Assembly: GCA_008360955.1 (NCBI GenBank)
Contig: LUCM01002418.1
Coordinates: forward strand, 144,834-208,833
DNA length: 64,000 nt
Source of the DNA: Fasciolopsis buskii
Lineage: Eukaryota; Platyhelminthes; Trematoda; Plagiorchiida; Fasciolidae
Reading direction: 5' to 3'
The position numbers and the translations under genes are program-made. Numbering within the stretch: the first letter of the stretch is position 1; each line of letters starts with the position of its first letter. The notes beneath the pieces are model-generated. The model was not told the DNA's origin. It searched no databases and saw only the letters and a program-made list of their open reading frames with translations. Positions 61,373 to 64,000 of the stretch are shown piece by piece.

Positions 61373-63720
61373 CTGGTGGTTTGGTTTTGTGATTCTTTTC
61401 CTAGGCCGGCTTCCTTCTGAAACTGCATTTCCGCAAAAGGTTCCTAATATTCATCGTGCTGGTACGGGTAGATCCATTTACCGTAACTTCTTTCGACCTC
61501 CATAATTTCGACAATTGGGGGCACGGATACTCTTTCCCTCCATATTCCATTATGCATTCACATTTTCCCCTCTAAGTTAGTTATTTTCGAACTTTCGGGT
61601 TGAATTTGTACCTCGTCCAAAGCATACTGAATATCAACGATCCTACCTATGGCGCCAAAGAGCGAAGGTGGCGGTTACAAATTTCCCGACAGTGGAAAAT
61701 CCCGAACCATTCACTTCACGCACACACATCATGAAAGACTGACTCACCTGCTCAGAGCAGCTCGCACAAATCAAATGCCGAAAGAAGGAATAAATAAGCT
61801 TGAGATAGACGGGTGCATTTTCCGGTGCCAGGTATACGCCGTGCACTTTTCGCAATAAAATGCAATGCCCCGCTACACATGCTCTCTCGTCTTGGTTTAA
61901 AAGCGGCGATGCTGCAACATCATAATGTAAACACAGTCTTCCGTATCCAAGCCGCATTATTATCATGGATGGACTCTAGAGACTACCCCGGAATTTTAAC
62001 AAAGCATCAGAAGATGTCAAGCAACGAAAACAAACGAAAAACAATGTTTGGGAAATAACGAGTTTATCACTGTCGTACGTCTTCATTTGCATAGATTTAT
62101 GAGAAACAAGACAACAGATTATAGCGAAAAATAATTACAAGACAAACACTCCCAAGGAGAAGCGGACTGGCTAGAGTCCAGTCTTCATGAAAATGTTCAC
62201 TGAAAGAGGCCCTACCTGGACCACGAATTCCTGATGCAGAATACTTTGTAAACTCTATTATACATAATAGTAAACTGAGTGAAAAATATGGTGAATCTGA
62301 GTACTCCTGAAATCCGTCTAGTAGTTAGTTGATCAGTTGCCGAAGGCCATAATGAGCCATACTATGATATCCAGTACTGAGTGGATATAAGGGCTTCTTT
62401 GGCTCAGTAGGTCACCAACTTCATAGACTGAATAATGAGTTAACCAAGGAAAGGAGGACGGTAATTGTTCGGTTCCTCGTCCTTCTGAAGACGGAGCAGG
62501 CTCTGCCAGTAGCACCAAAATGTACGTGCGACTTGTTATCCAATTAGGAACAACTGGCAACAAATGATTGTTACCATAATTAAAGCTTTTAGCTGACTGC
62601 TTTTGAAATTCCATTATTGAGGCGAAACACCTTTGACCATTCCTAAAACGGCTACCTTCTAATTGCAAACTTCAAAAGAGCATTGAGAACTATATAGGGC
62701 GGATAAACATAAACTTCCAGAACACTGTTTTGTTTTGGTGGGGTTGCATCCATTCTAAAGGCCATGCAACAACCGACAGAAGTTGCAGCCCCGTTGTATG
62801 AAACGATCGACTAACTCAATCGAGCACAGAACGGGGTGGCACCTAGTCACGTGAGGCAAAAAGAAACTATTCTGAAAGCTTCTATTAGGATGTTTTCAGC
62901 GGGGAACTCTGGCTTCACGTGATAAAACTAGTTGGTTATCACGCTGACATTCTCCATCAATTATCTTCACCATGTTGTGGCAAGCAACGTAGAATAAAAA
63001 CAGCATGCTCTGGAGATGAACACAAACTAAACGAATGCAATGAGACGACAATCACATTAATTTGAACTAATCTGGAGGAATGTAATCTCTCCTAAGTGAA
63101 CGATTATTCAACAGTGACTAAGTAAACATTCAGCAATGAGTTTATAAAAGAAGACTAGGTTCTTCATAATACCAAGCACTACCGATACAATCAATATTAA
63201 AGTCACAGGTTTGTCCGTCGACTAGTAGTTCGTGATCATAACTTAGTAGCAAGGATATGCGATACAGGTTTCATCATTGCTTAACAAGAGGAGCATCGCA
63301 GTTTAAGACTCACCTCCAACAGTTTAAAAATGAGCCACTATTTAATTTACATGCAGCTCGGTTTTAAAACAAAGTCGATGCTCAGGGCTGCAATCACCAA
63401 GAAATGCCTGAAAGCTATTAATCAAGAAGGAAGCCAGGGGTTTCGGACACATTTGATTCTGTGAGTAAAGTACATAAGCCTAATCAAACAATCTTTAGTT
63501 CATGTGGTCACACGACTAGAGCAGACTTGTCCGGTTGATGCTGAGCACGGATGCAGAATAGTTTCATTTTGATCAAAACGCTGAAAAAAGAAAGTGACTT
63601 GAAGGCAAAGTTTGTGACATGAAGTGTGTAAATCAAGGGAAATTTTGCTAGCGCATCCATTTGGGCAATTGTAGAGGCGACGGATATACAGCTGACTAAA
63701 AAAAGATGAAATCAGGATAA
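61373..63720. other. No gene recognised
   Basis: Frames at 61649-61858 (plus, 69 codons) and 61643-61966 (minus, 107 codons) overlap in a GC-richer patch, and 62333-62668 (minus, 111 codons) is unassigned. They may derive from interspersed repeats; I cannot name one. Confidence 0.35.
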
Positions 63721-63723
63721 GAT

Positions 63724-63953
63724 GACCCCATCATCATCATCATCAAAATGATCATCACCATAAACATAACCATCAGAGCCAGCGGAATCATCATCGTTAT
63801 TAACATCGTCAAAATCATCATCATCATCATCGTCAACATCATCGATATCACATTCAAAACCATCGTCATAGTAAACCTCAAAAACGTCGTCATCATCATT
63901 ATAATAATCGTAGTCATCATCGTAAATATCATCGTATTGATCATCGATATCAA

Positions 63954-63984
<31 letters not shown>

Positions 63985-64000
63985 GTCATCATCATCATCA
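63724..64000. repeat. (CAT/ATC)n trinucleotide block, truncated by the window end
   Basis: About 275 bases of imperfect CAT/ATC repeats with interspersed ATCGTC and AACATC variants, purest at 63955-64000. It continues beyond the window. The 100-codon minus frame rich in Met and Ile is produced by the repeat and is not a gene. Confidence 0.9.

Noticed and set aside
63696..63998. 100-codon Met/Ile-rich frame
   Set aside because: Product of the trinucleotide repeat.
1..64000. CRISPR arrays, bacterial operons, phage or IS elements
   Set aside because: No regularly spaced repeats, no ribosome-binding-site-led gene strings, no long frames; the content is eukaryotic.

Overview
The window looks like nuclear, gene-poor DNA from a eukaryote. 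By eye it is AT-rich, stop codons are dense in all frames, there are no compact operons, and the longest open frame (182 codons) belongs to a decayed retroelement. The retroelement types point to a flatworm: an endonuclease-bearing Penelope-like element (PLE), a LINE whose reverse transcriptase blocks resemble copies common in flatworm genomes, and a tRNA-derived SINE that carries a hammerhead ribozyme. A large-genome tapeworm or fluke is my best guess. That is a resemblance judged from memory; no search was run.

Layout. 1-15.7 kb is mostly unassigned DNA with three tRNA-like Pol III promoter relics (near 0.56, 6.48 and 11.03 kb), a possible first exon on the minus strand (2.4-2.66 kb) and a possible internal exon on the plus strand (12.85-12.99 kb). 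A frameshifted LINE reverse transcriptase lies at 15.8-16.7 kb. From 16.7 to 27.5 kb there is one speculative helical exon (20.8 kb), a perfect hairpin (21.3 kb) and tRNA-like relics at 22.9 and 24.1 kb. At 27.5-28.1 kb there is a tRNA-like relic, then a well-preserved minus-strand SINE. From 28 to 43.9 kb there is a 13-bp-arm hairpin (32.9 kb), a SINE relic (39.1 kb) and a very degraded possible PLE endonuclease remnant (40.7-41.3 kb). At 43.97-44.26 kb two SINE copies sit head to head and form a near-palindrome. From 44.3 to 58.1 kb I see almost nothing. At 58.13-61.35 kb there is a composite PLE: a near full-length plus-strand copy preceded by an inverted copy of its 3' third. The window ends inside a (CAT/ATC)n-rich block.

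The most interesting system is the SINE family at 28 and 44 kb. Its body is a tRNA-Leu(CAG)-like head with intact A and B boxes, then a sequence that folds as a minimal type I hammerhead ribozyme (CTGATGA / GAAA / TA core, six-bp inner stem I, four-bp stem II, two-bp stem III), then a tail of about 50 nt. The layout parallels the Sm-alpha SINE-like repeats of schistosomes. One of the three ribozyme copies (44,150-44,208) keeps every core residue, one has a weakened stem II, and one has lost core residue C3.

I find no intact protein-coding gene with a recognisable product. All host-exon calls below are tentative and would need RNA-seq or homology searches.
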